A model generated the notes under the pieces. It was not told the origin of the DNA, ran no database searches, and saw nothing but the letters and a program-made list of their open reading frames with translations. Below, one piece after another: positions 25,106 through 41,592 of a stretch of 64,000 nt of DNA. Position numbers and translations under genes: made by a program. Each line of letters opens with the position of its first letter. Within the stretch, counting starts at the first letter, position 1. Origin of the DNA: Verrucomicrobia bacterium Tous-C9LFEB (GTDB lineage: Bacteria; Verrucomicrobiota; Verrucomicrobiia; Methylacidiphilales; UBA1321); assembly GCA_002304345.1 (NCBI GenBank), contig NEUU01000003.1, forward strand, positions 240,667-304,666, written 5' to 3'.

Positions 25106-25489
25106 ATGGCAACTGACCTCAATGCAATCGTCGAGCAGCTCAGCGGTCTGACCGTTCTCGAAGCCGCCGAACTCGTCAAGTCACTCGAAACCAAGTGGGG
25201 CGTTAGCGCCGCCGCTCCTGTGGCCGCTGCCGCTCCCGCCGCTGGCGGAGCCGCTGCTCCCGCCGCCGAAGCCAAGACCGCCTTTGATGTGATCCTCAAA
25301 GAAGCGGGCGCCAACAAGATTGGTGTCATTAAGGAAGTGCGCGCGGCTGTGGCCGGCCTCGGCCTGGCGGAAGCCAAGGCTCTGGTTGAAAGCGCCCCCA
25401 AGCCCCTTCGTGAGGGCGTGACCAAGGAAGAAGCGGAAGAAATCAAGAAGAAGCTTGAAGCCGCCGGCGCCAAGGTTGAAATTAAATAG
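25106..25489 (+). CDS. rplL: 50S ribosomal protein L7/L12
   Basis: A 127-residue L7/L12, the multicopy stalk protein that recruits translation GTPases. It has the N-terminal dimerisation helix ([20 protein letters not shown]), an Ala/Pro-rich hinge (about 45-60) and the globular domain ([40 protein letters not shown]). The length is normal. A strong attenuator-like hairpin follows before rpoB. Confidence 0.98.
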   Translation: MATDLNAIVEQLSGLTVLEAAELVKSLETKWGVSAAAPVAAAAPAAGGAAAPAAEAKTAFDVILKEAGANKIGVIKEVRAAVAGLGLAEAKALVESAPKPLREGVTKEEAEEIKKKLEAAGAKVEIK

Positions 25490-25513
25490 TTTAGAGTAAG
25501 TTAGTTTAGGGTT

Positions 25514-25539
25514 GGCTCCCTGTTCGCGGGCAGGGAGCC
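25514..25539 (+). terminator. Attenuator-like hairpin between rplL and rpoB
   Basis: GGCTCCCTG (25514-25522) pairs perfectly with CAGGGAGCC (25531-25539) around an 8-base loop. It is followed by TTCCCTCGTTG and not by a T-run, so it is probably a partial attenuator or an RNase processing site that lowers rpoBC relative to rplL, as in other bacteria. Confidence 0.65.
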
Positions 25540-25603
25540 TTCCCTCGTTGTATCAGAAGACACAAGAAGAGAAACCGTCCCCGAGAAAGAAAAGCAACCA
25601 CCT

Positions 25604-29437
<3,834 letters not shown>

Positions 29438-29440
29438 AAA

Positions 29441-29502
29441 GTTTTCAGTTCGAGGTTTTCCGGTTTCAGTAAATAGCTGGGACCGGGAACCTCGACTGGA
29501 AG
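29441..29502 (+). repeat. Heptad-type hairpin between rpoB and rpoC
   Basis: CAGTTCGAGGTTTTCCGG (29446-29463) pairs, with small defects, with CCGGGAACCTCGACTGGA (29483-29500). The left arm reads in 7-bp units TTTTCAG, TTCGAGG, TTTTCCG, GTTTCAG, the same register as the intergenic repeats at 12057 and 59462. There is no T-run, which fits a position inside an operon. Confidence 0.65.
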
Positions 29503-29572
29503 AAAAAGGCAGAGCAGTAAGATTTTAATAGCAGGCAGACAGGGCACAACAACTCAGATCACGAGACAGCAC

Positions 29573-32500
29573 ATGAACGAGAAAACAGCACGCGAAGTAT
29601 TGGGTTTGGAGCGGTCGGTCGGATTCGACCAGGTCGGTATTTCCGTTTCCGCGCCGGACACCATCCGGTCTTGGAGTAAGGGCGAAGTCAAGAACCCCGA
29701 AACCATCAATTACCGTACTTTCAAGCCTGAAAAGGGCGGCTTGTTCTGCGAACGTATCTTCGGTCCGACCAAGGACTGGGAGTGCGCTTGCGGCAAATAC
29801 AAACGCATCAAGTACAAGGGCGTCATCTGCGACCGTTGCGGTGTTGAAGTCACGCTCGCCCGTGTCCGCCGCGAACGCATGGGCCATATCGAACTGGCCG
29901 TGCCCGTTTCGCACATCTGGTTTTTCAAGTGCATGCCGAGCCGTTTGGGCCTCATGATGGACATGACGGCTCGCCAGCTCGAGCGCGTCATTTACTACGA
30001 GGATTACCTCGTCATCGATCCGGGCAAGACCCCGCTCACTCCCCGCCAGCTCCTCAGCGAGCAGGAATATCGCGAAGCGATCGAGCAGTACGGTGAAGGT
30101 TCGTTCCTCGCCAAGATGGGCGCGGAAGCCATTCGCGACGTGCTCAAGAGCATTGATCTCGCGCAGACTGCCAAGGATCTCGCGGCCACGCTCGCGGTTT
30201 CCAAGAGCAAGCAGACCCGCAAGAAGATTGCCAAGCGTTTGAAGCTCGTCCAGGGCTTCACCGGCACGCGCATGCGTCCGGAGTGGATGGTGCTCGAAGT
30301 GCTGCCGGTCATTCCTCCCGACCTGCGCCCGCTCGTTCCCCTCGAAGGCGGCCGTTTCGCCACCTCCGACTTGAACGATCTCTATCGTCGCGTCATCAAC
30401 CGCAACAATCGTCTGCGCAATTTGCTCCAGCTCAAGACTCCCGACGTCATCATCCGCAATGAAAAGCGTATGTTGCAGGAAGCGGTCGACGCGTTGTTCG
30501 ACAACGGCCGTCACGGTCGTGCCGTCACCGGCGCGGGCAATCGCCCGTTGAAGTCGCTCTCCGACATGCTCAAGGGCAAGAGCGGCCGTTTCCGCATGAA
30601 CTTGCTCGGCAAGCGCGTGGATTACTCGGGCCGTTCGGTCATCGTTATCGGACCGGAACTCAAACTCCACCAGTGCGGTCTTCCCAAGAAGATGGCGCTC
30701 GTGTTGTTCGAACCGTTCATCATCCGTCGCTTGAAGGAAATGGGCCATGTGCACACCGTGCGCTCGGCCAAGAAGATGATCGAGCGTCAGGAAGCCGTCG
30801 TTTGGGACATTCTCGAAGAAGTGACCAAGGGTCACCCGGTGATGCTCAATCGCGCGCCCACGCTGCACCGTCTTTCGATCCAGGCTTTCGAGCCGGTTCT
30901 GATCGAAGGCGAGGCCATTCGTATTCACCCGCTCGTTTGTACCGCCTACAACGCGGACTTCGACGGTGACCAGATGGCCGTGCACGTTCCGCTCTCGGTG
31001 GAAGCCCAGTTGGAAGCCCGCATGCTCATGATGGCGCCCAACAACATCTTCTCGCCCTCCAGCGGCAAGCCGATAACGACGCCTTCGCAGGACATTATTT
31101 TGGGTTGCTACTACCTCAGCCAGGTTTCGCGCAAGCAATTGCAGGAACATGCCGAGAAGAAGCCCCGCCTCCAGCTCTTCAACGACGCGGAAGAAGTTCT
31201 TTTCGCGCACGCGGAAAAGTGGATTTCCACACACGACTTGATCCTCATGCGCAACCCCGATTTCGGGAAGGACACCTTCTTCGGCGACAAGACGAAGAAG
31301 ATGATCGAGACCACCGCGGGTCGCGTCATGTTCAACCAGATCTGGCCCACGGAAATCGGCTACTACAACAAGAACGCCGGTAAGAAGCAGGTCGGCGAAA
31401 TCATTCTCCGCTGTTACCAGATTGCCGGACACCAGGCCACCGTCGATTCCCTCGACCGCCTCAAGCAGCGCGGCTTCGATGAAGCGACCAAGGCCGGTAT
31501 CTCCATCGGTATCGATGACATGATCATCCCTGCCGAAAAGGAAAAGGTCATCGCCAACGCCTACACGCAGATCGCGGTCGTTGAAAAGCAATACCGTTCC
31601 GGTGCCATCACCGACGGTGAGCGCTACAACAAGATCGTTGATATCTGGACCCAGGCGACCGACGAAATTTCGTCCGTCATGTTCCGCACGCTGGAACATA
31701 ACAAGGCCCGTCCGGAATTGAACCCCGTGTACCTCATGGTCGACTCCGGTGCGCGCGGTAATCGCCAGCAGGTTCGTCAGCTCGCCGGTATGCGCGGTCT
31801 GATGGCCAAGCCCTCTGGTGAAATTATCGAACGCCCGATCGTGTCGAATTTCCGCGAAGGTCTCTCGGTTCTGGAATACTTCATCTCGACGCACGGTGCC
31901 CGTAAGGGTCTCGCCGATACCGCGCTCAAGACCGCCGACTCCGGTTACATGACCCGCAAGCTCCACGACGTGGCGCAGGATGTCATCATCACCGAGCACG
32001 ATTGCGGTACCGTCAACGGTATCTGGGTCAAGGCCATCTACGAGGGCGAAGACGAAATCGTCAAGCTCACCGAACGTATCGTGGGCCGTGTCTCGGTCGA
32101 CGACATCGTTGACCCCGTGGGCAAGAAGCTCGTCGTGGGCGCCGGTGAAGTCATCGACGAACACAAGGCCGCCGCGATTGATCGCCTCGGTGTCGAGCGC
32201 GTGCATATCCGCTCGGTGCTGACTTGCGAAACCAAGCGTGGCGTCTGCTCGAAGTGCTACGGCATCAGCCTCGCTTCGAACCGTCTGGCCAAGCCCGGTG
32301 AAGCGGTCGGCGTTATTGCCGCCCAGTCCATCGGCGAACCCGGCACCCAGCTGACGATGCGTACCTTCCACATCGGTGGTACCGCCTCTCAGGTGTTCAA
32401 GCAGCCCCAGATCAAGGCCAAGAACGATGGTACCGTGCAGTTCACCGATCTGCGCACGGTCAAATCGCTCGAAGGCACCAACATTGTCCTCAACAAGAAC

Positions 32501-33739
32501 GGCTCCATCAGCATCCATGCCGAGGATGGCCGCGAACTCGAACGCTACACGGTAGTGATCGGTTCCGTCATCTCCGTCGATGAGGGTGGCAAGGTCAAGA
32601 AGGGCGAGATCTTCGTCCAATGGGATCCGTACAACGTTTCCATTCTGACCGAGAAGGCCGGTAAGATCGAATTCCGTGACATCATCGAAGGTGTCACCAT
32701 GAAGCGCGAACTCGACGAAGCCACCAAGCAGGTCGGCACCGTCATCATCGAACACAAGGAAGACTTGCATCCGCAGATCGTCGTTCTCGACGAGCACGGC
32801 GAAGTCACCGCCTCGTACTCGATTCCCGCAGGCGCGCACATCGAAGTCAAGCAGGGCATCAAGGCTCAGGCCGGTCAACGTCTGGCCAAGACACCGCGAA
32901 AGGTCGCGAAGACCAAGGACATCACCGGCGGTCTGCCGCGTGTGGCCGAACTCTTCGAAGCCCGTCGCCCGAAGGACGCTGCCGAAATCGCGAAGATCGA
33001 CGGTATCGTCGAAATCGCCGGCAACATCCGTGGCAAGAAGCGCCTCATCATCCGCGATCCGAATTCCGGTTCCGAGGAAGAGCATCTGATCCCGCTGTCC
33101 AAGCATTTGATCGTCTACAAGGGTGACTTGGTCAAGAAGGGCCAGCAGCTCACCGAAGGTCCCGTCGTCCCGCACGAAGTGCTCGAGGTTTGCGGACCGC
33201 AAGACTTGCAGGAATACCTGGTGAACGAAGTGCAGGAGGTTTACCGCCTCCAGGGCGTCGAAATCAATGACAAGCACATTGAAATCATCGTCCGCCAGAT
33301 GCTGCGCAAGGTGAAGATCATCGAACCCGGTGATACCAGCTTCCTCTGGGGCGAACAGATCGACCGACTCATCTTCGAAGAGGAGAATCGTCAGGTCGAA
33401 GCCAAGGGCGGCAAGCCTGCGGAAGCGTCCCCGGTGCTGCTCGGCATCACCAAGGCGTCGCTCGAAACCGAGAGCTTTATCTCGGCGGCGAGCTTCCAGG
33501 ATACGACTCGCGTCCTCACCGATGCGGCGACCCTAGGCAAGATCGACAAGCTGCGCGGCTTCAAGGAAAACGTCATCATGGGTCACCTGATCCCGGCCGG
33601 TACGGGCTTCAGCACGCACCGCTGCATCCGACTCGTCGAGTTGGGTGAGCAGGTCGGCGAACCGTTGATCCAGGACGAGCCGGAAGAGGGTGCGGATGGG
33701 GGTAAAATCCCGACCCTTCCTCAGGCCTTGATCAGCTAG
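29573..33739 (+). CDS. rpoC: DNA-directed RNA polymerase subunit beta'
   Basis: The 1388-residue beta' subunit of RNA polymerase. The N-terminal zinc ribbon ([20 protein letters not shown]), the catalytic magnesium-binding NADFDGD at 460-466, the second zinc cluster ([13 protein letters not shown]) and the trigger-loop region ([16 protein letters not shown]) are all intact. The length is usual for the non-split bacterial subunit. It is the last gene of the operon, with an intrinsic terminator starting about 25 bp after the stop. Confidence 0.98.
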   Translation: MNEKTAREVLGLERSVGFDQVGISVSAPDTIRSWSKGEVKNPETINYRTFKPEKGGLFCERIFGPTKDWECACGKYKRIKYKGVICDRCGVEVTLARVRRERMGHIELAVPVSHIWFFKCMPSRLGLMMDMTARQLERVIYYEDYLVIDPGKTPLTPRQLLSEQEYREAIEQYGEGSFLAKMGAEAIRDVLKSIDLAQTAKDLAATLAVSKSKQTRKKIAKRLKLVQGFTGTRMRPEWMVLEVLPVIPPDLRPLVPLEGGRFATSDLNDLYRRVINRNNRLRNLLQLKTPDVIIRNEKRMLQEAVDALFDNGRHGRAVTGAGNRPLKSLSDMLKGKSGRFRMNLLGKRVDYSGRSVIVIGPELKLHQCGLPKKMALVLFEPFIIRRLKEMGHVHTVRSAKKMIERQEAVVWDILEEVTKGHPVMLNRAPTLHRLSIQAFEPVLIEGEAIRIHPLVCTAYNADFDGDQMAVHVPLSVEAQLEARMLMMAPNNIFSPSSGKPITTPSQDIILGCYYLSQVSRKQLQEHAEKKPRLQLFNDAEEVLFAHAEKWISTHDLILMRNPDFGKDTFFGDKTKKMIETTAGRVMFNQIWPTEIGYYNKNAGKKQVGEIILRCYQIAGHQATVDSLDRLKQRGFDEATKAGISIGIDDMIIPAEKEKVIANAYTQIAVVEKQYRSGAITDGERYNKIVDIWTQATDEISSVMFRTLEHNKARPELNPVYLMVDSGARGNRQQVRQLAGMRGLMAKPSGEIIERPIVSNFREGLSVLEYFISTHGARKGLADTALKTADSGYMTRKLHDVAQDVIITEHDCGTVNGIWVKAIYEGEDEIVKLTERIVGRVSVDDIVDPVGKKLVVGAGEVIDEHKAAAIDRLGVERVHIRSVLTCETKRGVCSKCYGISLASNRLAKPGEAVGVIAAQSIGEPGTQLTMRTFHIGGTASQVFKQPQIKAKNDGTVQFTDLRTVKSLEGTNIVLNKNGSISIHAEDGRELERYTVVIGSVISVDEGGKVKKGEIFVQWDPYNVSILTEKAGKIEFRDIIEGVTMKRELDEATKQVGTVIIEHKEDLHPQIVVLDEHGEVTASYSIPAGAHIEVKQGIKAQAGQRLAKTPRKVAKTKDITGGLPRVAELFEARRPKDAAEIAKIDGIVEIAGNIRGKKRLIIRDPNSGSEEEHLIPLSKHLIVYKGDLVKKGQQLTEGPVVPHEVLEVCGPQDLQEYLVNEVQEVYRLQGVEINDKHIEIIVRQMLRKVKIIEPGDTSFLWGEQIDRLIFEEENRQVEAKGGKPAEASPVLLGITKASLETESFISAASFQDTTRVLTDAATLGKIDKLRGFKENVIMGHLIPAGTGFSTHRCIRLVELGEQVGEPLIQDEPEEGADGGKIPTLPQALIS

Positions 33740-33762
33740 TTTCGACTATAACGTTCTCTAAT

Positions 33763-33800
33763 AAAAAAGGCCGGTGATCGAAAGGTCACCGGCCTTTTTC
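33763..33800 (+). terminator. Intrinsic terminator after rpoC
   Basis: AAAAAAGGCCGGTGA pairs with TCACCGGCCTTTTT around a GAAA-containing loop, giving a long GC-rich stem followed by a T-run. This is a textbook Rho-independent terminator, and the symmetric A/T runs could also work from the other strand. Confidence 0.93.
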
Positions 33801-34017
33801 GTGTTTCGATTTTTTTGTATCACACTGGAACTCTTTCAGGGGGTTTAAGCAGCTCAGTATCAATGGCATGCAATATGAAATATTAGAATAATTTTTGCTA
33901 GGGGGGTGAAAGTTGGCCTTGCCTAATAGGGTAAGTTCTCATTATACTCCCTCACGCGTAAAGAATCCTCAGGCGAGGGTTAATGGTGGATTAACAAGAT
34001 AGCCGCGAATACGATCC

Positions 34018-34827
34018 ATGGAGCTACAACAGCAAAACGATAGTCAGTCGGCTTATCTTCTGGTGGACGGGGTCACATTGTACGAGATGGTCCCGAATTC
34101 CACGCTGACAATCGGACGTTTAGATACGAATAACGTGGTACTGGACGATTACAAAGTCAGCCGCGAGCACGCCCTTCTCAAGTACAACGGTAAGCAATTC
34201 GTTCTCATTGATCTGGCCAGCACGCACGGCACCTTTTGCAACGAAGAGCCGGTGACGCAGCGCTTGATGAATTTCGAGGAAAACTTCAAGATCGTGACGC
34301 ACGAGTTGCAGATTTGCAGCCAGAAGCCGGCCGATATTGAGACCAGCAACGAGACCAGCCTGATTCCCGTTCCAACTGCGCGCAAGCTGGACCGCCGGGT
34401 GAAGCTTTTCGGCGGCTTAAATGAATTCCAGTTGATTACGCTCGTGCAATTTCTCTATCAGGAGCGGCAATCGGGTCTCCTGATGCTGGAGGAAGGTCAA
34501 AAGCCGGGACCGCGCCTGTACTTCCTCGACGGGGAAATCATCCATGTGGAAGACGAGGGGGCTTCGCTCAGCGAACTGCTTACCCGTCAGATGCATGCGC
34601 AGAGCTTGTTCTTTTATTTCCACCACGAGACGGAATTCCCGGCCCGCACCATTTTCCAGTCGACGCCCAATTATCTCATGGAGCTTTGCCACGCGCAGGA
34701 CGTACGTGCGCACCGGGCCATGCCCGATTCGGAAGGGCTCATGCCGCCCCGCCCGATGAATCCGAACGCGACGGTCACCGGTCGTTTGCCCGAAGTGGTG
34801 GGCCGGGATCGCGATCAGGCCGCCTAA
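34018..34827 (+). CDS. FHA and DUF4388 domain protein
   Basis: A 269-residue cytosolic protein. The N-terminal FHA domain (about 25-100) shows the phosphopeptide-binding motifs LTIGR, VSREHALL and STHGTFCN, so it should bind phosphothreonine proteins. The second domain (about 130-225) fits DUF4388, with GGLNEFQLITLVQFLYQERQ and LYFLDGEIIHVEDEG, a module found beside signalling proteins in gliding and developmental bacteria. The C-terminal 40 residues are Pro-rich and disordered. A signalling adaptor role is likely; the partner kinase is not in this window. It stands alone after the rpoC terminator, behind a 190-bp AT-rich upstream region. Confidence 0.85.
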   Translation: MELQQQNDSQSAYLLVDGVTLYEMVPNSTLTIGRLDTNNVVLDDYKVSREHALLKYNGKQFVLIDLASTHGTFCNEEPVTQRLMNFEENFKIVTHELQICSQKPADIETSNETSLIPVPTARKLDRRVKLFGGLNEFQLITLVQFLYQERQSGLLMLEEGQKPGPRLYFLDGEIIHVEDEGASLSELLTRQMHAQSLFFYFHHETEFPARTIFQSTPNYLMELCHAQDVRAHRAMPDSEGLMPPRPMNPNATVTGRLPEVVGRDRDQAA

Positions 34828-34920
34828 TTGCCAGCGCAAGGCTGGACTTTCCGGACAACTTCGCCAAGCGGCGTTGTTCTCTGTCCGAGAGTGCTGCGGT
34901 CAGAAATCTGCGACCGATAC

Positions 34921-34951
34921 TTGACCTGACTGCCGTATGGCCTGATATAAC
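34921..34951 (+). promoter_or_regulatory. Probable leaderless promoter of nadA
   Basis: TTGACC (34921-34926) and TATAAC (34946-34951) are separated by 19 bp. The -10 box ends only 3 bp before the first nadA ATG and 6 bp before the second, so transcription would start at about the second ATG. Confidence 0.5.
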
Positions 34952-34954
34952 TAA

Positions 34955-35881
34955 ATGATGAATCCGTTGCAGCAGGAAATCCTGGAGTTGAAGAAGCGCA
35001 AGAATGCCGTCATTTTGGCGCACAACTATCAGGTGAAGGAAATTCAGGAAGTGGCCGATTTTGTGGGCGATTCCCTGGGGCTTTCCTATCAGGCCCAATC
35101 GACGCAGGCGGATATCATCGTGTTCTGTGGCGTGCATTTCATGGCCGAGACCGCCAAGATCGTGAACCCGGCCAAGAAGGTGTTGCTACCCGACATGGAT
35201 GCTGGGTGCTCTCTGGCCGATTCCTGTCCAGCCTCGGAGCTCGCCGCGTATAAGGCTCGCCACCCCGGCGTTTACGTCGTCGCTTACATCAATTGCTCGG
35301 CAGAAGTGAAGGCGCTCAGCGACGTCATCGTCACCTCCGGCAACGCCGAAAAGATCGTGCGTCAGGTTCCCGCCGACCGGGAGATTCTCTTTGTGCCGGA
35401 TCAAAATCTCGGCGAGTGGGTCACCCAGAAGACCGGTCGTCCCATGCGCATGTGGCAGGGCAACTGCTACGTGCATATCGAGTTTACCCACGAAAGCATT
35501 GTGAAGATTCGCCAGGAACACCCGGACGCTCCGCTGGTGGCGCACCCGGAATGTACCCGGGCGGTACGGTTGCTGGCCGACGAGGTCTGCTCGACCGAGA
35601 AAATGATCGGCTACTGCCGCGATCACGCTTCCAAGGCCTTCATCATTGTCACGGAAGCCGGAATGCTGCATCGCTTGCGGCGGGAATTGCCGGATAAGGA
35701 ATTCATCGCGGGACCGACAGACCGCTGTGCCTGCGCGGAGTGCAAGTACATGAAGATGAATACGCTCGAAAAGCTGCACGAAACGCTCGTTTCGGAAGGC
35801 CCGGAATTGATCATGGAAAGTCAATTGCGTGAAAAAGCGCGTATTCCATTGCAGCGCATGTTGGAGTGGAGTCGGAATTGA
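34955..35881 (+). CDS. nadA: Quinolinate synthase A
   Basis: A 308-residue NadA, which condenses iminoaspartate with dihydroxyacetone phosphate to quinolinate in de novo NAD synthesis using a [4Fe-4S] cluster. Candidate cluster ligands are C85 (DMDAGCSLADSCP), C171 (WQGNCYVHIEF) and a Cys in the C-terminal CACAECKYMKMNT group, a segment typical of the family. No nadB or nadC is adjacent. The second ATG (34958) may be the real start if the promoter is leaderless as its position suggests. It is followed 63 bp later by the LptD-like gene. Confidence 0.96.
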   Translation: MMNPLQQEILELKKRKNAVILAHNYQVKEIQEVADFVGDSLGLSYQAQSTQADIIVFCGVHFMAETAKIVNPAKKVLLPDMDAGCSLADSCPASELAAYKARHPGVYVVAYINCSAEVKALSDVIVTSGNAEKIVRQVPADREILFVPDQNLGEWVTQKTGRPMRMWQGNCYVHIEFTHESIVKIRQEHPDAPLVAHPECTRAVRLLADEVCSTEKMIGYCRDHASKAFIIVTEAGMLHRLRRELPDKEFIAGPTDRCACAECKYMKMNTLEKLHETLVSEGPELIMESQLREKARIPLQRMLEWSRN

Positions 35882-35944
35882 TGAAAAAATCCTCACTTTT
35901 TTGTGATTGGCAGTGGTCCTAAGGACTGCTAGACCAAGGCTGCT

Positions 35945-38191
35945 TTGAAGTGGGTAATTTTAGCCTTATTTTGTGTCCTGAGCACGGGAGCTGCCTACTC
36001 GGCTCCTGATGGCGACGCTCCCCAGACAGGTACACCGATCGAAATTACCTGCGACGGGGAGAATACCTTCTTTGGCGGCATCACCACGGCGGAAGATAAT
36101 GTGGTGGTTCGCACCAAGAGCGACGTCGTGTATTGCGACCGCCTGACCTACAACTCCAAGACCAAGACCGCCATCTGCAAGGGCAATGTCCGCATCTACA
36201 GCGGGGAAGAAGTGTATCGTGGCAACACGATGCTCTACAATTTCGAGACCAAGGAAATTCAGTCCGCCGATTTTCGTGGCGCCGTCTTCCCGGCTTTTGT
36301 CGCCGGTGAGGATGTGATCACTCCGGGGTTCAATCATTACCGGATTCGCAACGGCTTTTTCACCACCGACAATCGCGAAACCCCGGCCTACAAGATGCGG
36401 GCGCAGACGATTGAACTTTATCCCAACGACGTCGTTGTGCTGAAAAATATTTCGGTCTACATCGGAGATGTTCCCGTACTGTGGTTGCCGATCTATGCGC
36501 AGCCGCTGGATGATCAGCGTAGCGCGTACCAGTGGACGGCCGGGTTTAATTCCTCCTTCGGTCCGTATTTCTACAACAAGTACAATTGGGCCTGGGACAA
36601 GCGCTTGAAAGGCACCGTCCATTTTGATCTGCGCGAGAAACGCGGTTTTGCTGGCGGGGTCGATACGGAGTATAAAAAAGACGATAACAACAAGGCGCTC
36701 TTTCGGACTTATTTCGCGAAGGATAACTTGTACTCGCAGAATGGTGCCGGACAGAATAACGATTCGGACTCAAAATATCGTTATCCCGATGTCAACAGCG
36801 ACAACCGCTACCGCGTCAGCTTCAAGAACAACATGGTGGTTGGTCCGGATCTGAGCATGGTGTCCGACTTGAACAAGTGGAGCGATCCCTATGTGACGCT
36901 CGACTTTTTCGAGAACGAATATCAACAGGAGCGGCAACCGGATAATTACGTCAGCCTCGTCCAGTACAGCCCACACTACACCTTGACGTTGCTCGGCCGC
37001 ACCCAGATCAACAGCTTCTTTGAGACGGTGGAACGGAAGCCGGAATTGCAACTGGCCATCCAGCGGCAAAAGCTCGGCAACCTGCCGATCTCCTACGAGA
37101 GCGAAACCTCCATCACAAATTTTGAGCGCGCCTATGGAAAGTCGAGTTCTTCTCCGGACAACGAGCTGAATTATTCTGCTTATCGCTATGACACCTTTCA
37201 CCAGATTCTTTATCCGAAGCAGTATGGCAACTGGCTGAATATAACGCCCCGCATGGGCCTGCGCGGCACCTACTGGTCGGACGATAATCGGGTGGTCGGT
37301 GACTACAGCACTGACAACGGGCCCGGCAGTAGCAATGTCAAAACCACCAATCCGCGGGGTCGCTTTGTGCCGAATCTCGGCGTGGAAAGCTCCTTCAAGG
37401 TGTCTCGTGCCTGGACCGATGTCGAAAACAAGGACCTGGGCATCTATGGCATTCGCCACGTGGCGGAACCCTTCATCAATGCGCAGTACATCCCCAAAGT
37501 ATTCGGAGCCAGCCCCGACGACATTCGCGGCTTTGATGATCGCCTCGCCTCCACGCGTCTCGCGCCGATCAATTTCCCCGATTATAACTCGATTGACTCC
37601 ATTGACCGGCAGGCTGTGGTTCGCCACGGGGTGCGCAACAAGATCCAGACCAAGCGCGACGGCCAGAACTGGGATTTAGTGGATTGGGTGCTCTACGCCG
37701 ATCTCGATGTGGACAAGAATTTCACCCGGGCGGGTAACAGTTCCTATAGCAATCTTTTCAGCGACATGCAGATCAAGCCGCTGCCTTGGCTGACCTTCAA
37801 CTCCCAGACCTCGTGGGCGTTGGTCGACGAAAGCTACAGCGAGTATAACAACGACGTCAGTTTCCAGGTGACGCGCGCCTACAAATTCACTCTCGGCAAT
37901 CGTTACATCTCGGATAGCGATCTTTTCCCGAACAGTAATCTCTACACTCTCACCAATTTCTACCGTCTGAACGAACACTGGCAGTTCCAGTCCTATCACG
38001 CTTTCGAGGCGGACGGAGGACACTTGCAGGAACAGTCCTACACCGTCTATCGTGATCTTTCGGCTTGGTTAATGGCGATCACCTTCAAGGAGCGTTACCT
38101 CAACGACCGGCAGAACGAACTCGCCATTTATCTTTCCATGACACTCAAAGCTTTCCCCTCTGTTAACTTAACTACTAACCCCGTACAATGA
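35945..38191 (+). CDS. LptD/OstA-like outer-membrane assembly protein
   Basis: A 748-residue exported protein starting at a TTG with a clear signal peptide (MKWVILALFCVLSTGAAYSA). The N-terminal part is OstA/LptA-like (about 30-110, VVVRTKSDVVYCDRLTYNSK and KTAICKGNVRIYSGEEVYRG). The long remainder is rich in alternating polar/aromatic strands that end in a beta-barrel-like C-terminus, as in LptD, which inserts lipopolysaccharide into the outer membrane. Sequence is diverged from proteobacterial LptD, so I leave the symbol out. Its stop overlaps the start of the UDP-sugar dehydrogenase gene as ATGA, tying it to envelope sugar synthesis. Confidence 0.8.
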   Translation: MKWVILALFCVLSTGAAYSAPDGDAPQTGTPIEITCDGENTFFGGITTAEDNVVVRTKSDVVYCDRLTYNSKTKTAICKGNVRIYSGEEVYRGNTMLYNFETKEIQSADFRGAVFPAFVAGEDVITPGFNHYRIRNGFFTTDNRETPAYKMRAQTIELYPNDVVVLKNISVYIGDVPVLWLPIYAQPLDDQRSAYQWTAGFNSSFGPYFYNKYNWAWDKRLKGTVHFDLREKRGFAGGVDTEYKKDDNNKALFRTYFAKDNLYSQNGAGQNNDSDSKYRYPDVNSDNRYRVSFKNNMVVGPDLSMVSDLNKWSDPYVTLDFFENEYQQERQPDNYVSLVQYSPHYTLTLLGRTQINSFFETVERKPELQLAIQRQKLGNLPISYESETSITNFERAYGKSSSSPDNELNYSAYRYDTFHQILYPKQYGNWLNITPRMGLRGTYWSDDNRVVGDYSTDNGPGSSNVKTTNPRGRFVPNLGVESSFKVSRAWTDVENKDLGIYGIRHVAEPFINAQYIPKVFGASPDDIRGFDDRLASTRLAPINFPDYNSIDSIDRQAVVRHGVRNKIQTKRDGQNWDLVDWVLYADLDVDKNFTRAGNSSYSNLFSDMQIKPLPWLTFNSQTSWALVDESYSEYNNDVSFQVTRAYKFTLGNRYISDSDLFPNSNLYTLTNFYRLNEHWQFQSYHAFEADGGHLQEQSYTVYRDLSAWLMAITFKERYLNDRQNELAIYLSMTLKAFPSVNLTTNPVQ

Positions 38192-39477
38192 ATCTAGCTA
38201 TTATTGGGTCCGGCTATGTCGGACTCGTGACCGGAACCTGTTTTGCCGAAGTCGGCCACAACGTTATCTGCGTGGATAACGATGCCAAGAAAGTGGAAAT
38301 GCTTCGCGCCGGTCGCATCCCCATCTACGAACCCGGACTCGAAGACCTCATCAAGAAGAACGTGGCTGCCGGTCGTCTCTCCTTCACCTCGTCGATTCAG
38401 GATGCCATCGACAAGTCGCTCGTGGTTTTCATCGCCGTCCCGACACCGCCCCAGGCCGATGGCAGCGTGGATCTCAGCTATATCGAAGCCGTTGCGCGCG
38501 AGATCGCCAATGTGCTGACGGATTATCGAGTCATCGTCGATAAGAGCACCGTCCCGGTGAAGACCGGTGAAAAGGTCGCCCAGACGATCAACCGCTACAA
38601 CAAGAAGGGCGTCACGTTCGACGTCGTCAGCAATCCCGAATTTCTCCGCGAAGGTTCCGCCGTGGCGGACCTGATGAAGCCCGACCGCATCGTCTTCGGC
38701 ACCTCCACCGAGAAGGCCACGCAGATCATGACGGAGATCTACAAGCCGTTCAACGCGCCGATCCTCGTCACGGACCTGAATTCGGCCGAACTCATCAAGC
38801 ACGCCAGCAACAGCTTCCTCGCGCTCAAGATCTCCTACATCAACGCCGTTGCCGCCATCTGCGAAGCGAGCGGCGCCGACGTAGAAAAGGTCGCCGAGGG
38901 CATGGGTGCCGATCACCGGATCGGTCGCGCGTTCCTTAATGCCGGCATTGGCTACGGCGGTTCCTGCTTCCCGAAGGATCTTTCCGCGTTCATCCGCATT
39001 TCGGACGATCTCGGCTACGATTTCAAACTCCTCAAGCAGGTCGAAGAAATCAATCAGGGCCAGCGCGAGCGGTTCCTCCGCAAGATTCGCGAAAGCCTCT
39101 GGGTGTTGCGCGACAAGAAAATCGGCGTGCTCGGTCTCGCCTTCAAGGGCAACACGGACGATGTCCGCTCCAGCGTGGCCATTGAGCTGGTCAAAGAGAT
39201 GGTCAAGGAAGGTGCCAAGGTGCGCGCTTACGACCCGAAGGCCATGGAGAAAGCCGCCCCGATGCTGCCCGGCGTCACATTGACCGCCACGGCGGAAGAG
39301 GTGGCGGAAGGTGCCGATGCGGTTATTGTGGCCACCGAATGGACCGATTTTAAGACGGTTGACTGGAAGAAGATCAAGCAGGCGATGAACAGCCCGCTGC
39401 TCTTCGACGGTCGCAATCTCCTGGATCCGGCGAAAATGAAGGCGCTCGGGTTTGACTACTCGAGCATCGGTCGCTAG
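38188..39477 (+). CDS. ugd: UDP-glucose 6-dehydrogenase family protein
   Basis: A 429-residue NAD-dependent sugar dehydrogenase that oxidises UDP-glucose to UDP-glucuronate (most likely) for surface polysaccharide. The N-terminal NAD site reads GSGYVGLVTGTCFAEVGH, and the catalytic Cys lies in GYGGSCFPKD. The middle helix and C-terminal UDP-binding domain (LGLAFKGNTDDVRSS) are intact. UDP-N-acetyl- or GDP-mannose dehydrogenases are the alternatives; the overall pattern favours the UDP-glucose branch. It overlaps the upstream gene by 4 bp. Confidence 0.92.
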   Translation: MNLAIIGSGYVGLVTGTCFAEVGHNVICVDNDAKKVEMLRAGRIPIYEPGLEDLIKKNVAAGRLSFTSSIQDAIDKSLVVFIAVPTPPQADGSVDLSYIEAVAREIANVLTDYRVIVDKSTVPVKTGEKVAQTINRYNKKGVTFDVVSNPEFLREGSAVADLMKPDRIVFGTSTEKATQIMTEIYKPFNAPILVTDLNSAELIKHASNSFLALKISYINAVAAICEASGADVEKVAEGMGADHRIGRAFLNAGIGYGGSCFPKDLSAFIRISDDLGYDFKLLKQVEEINQGQRERFLRKIRESLWVLRDKKIGVLGLAFKGNTDDVRSSVAIELVKEMVKEGAKVRAYDPKAMEKAAPMLPGVTLTATAEEVAEGADAVIVATEWTDFKTVDWKKIKQAMNSPLLFDGRNLLDPAKMKALGFDYSSIGR

Positions 39478-39504
39478 ACAGGATAACGGACTTAGCGGAC
39501 TTAA

Positions 39505-41591
<2,087 letters not shown>

Positions 41592-41592
41592 C

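Noticed and set aside
29525..33277. A very long open frame on the minus strand, opposite rpoC (about 1250 codons); similar long ones lie opposite rpoB, tuf, ugd, purA and the rhamnosidase gene
   Set aside because: They arise from the strongly biased codon use of GC-rich genes, show no recognisable domains or start signals, and lie opposite certain housekeeping genes.
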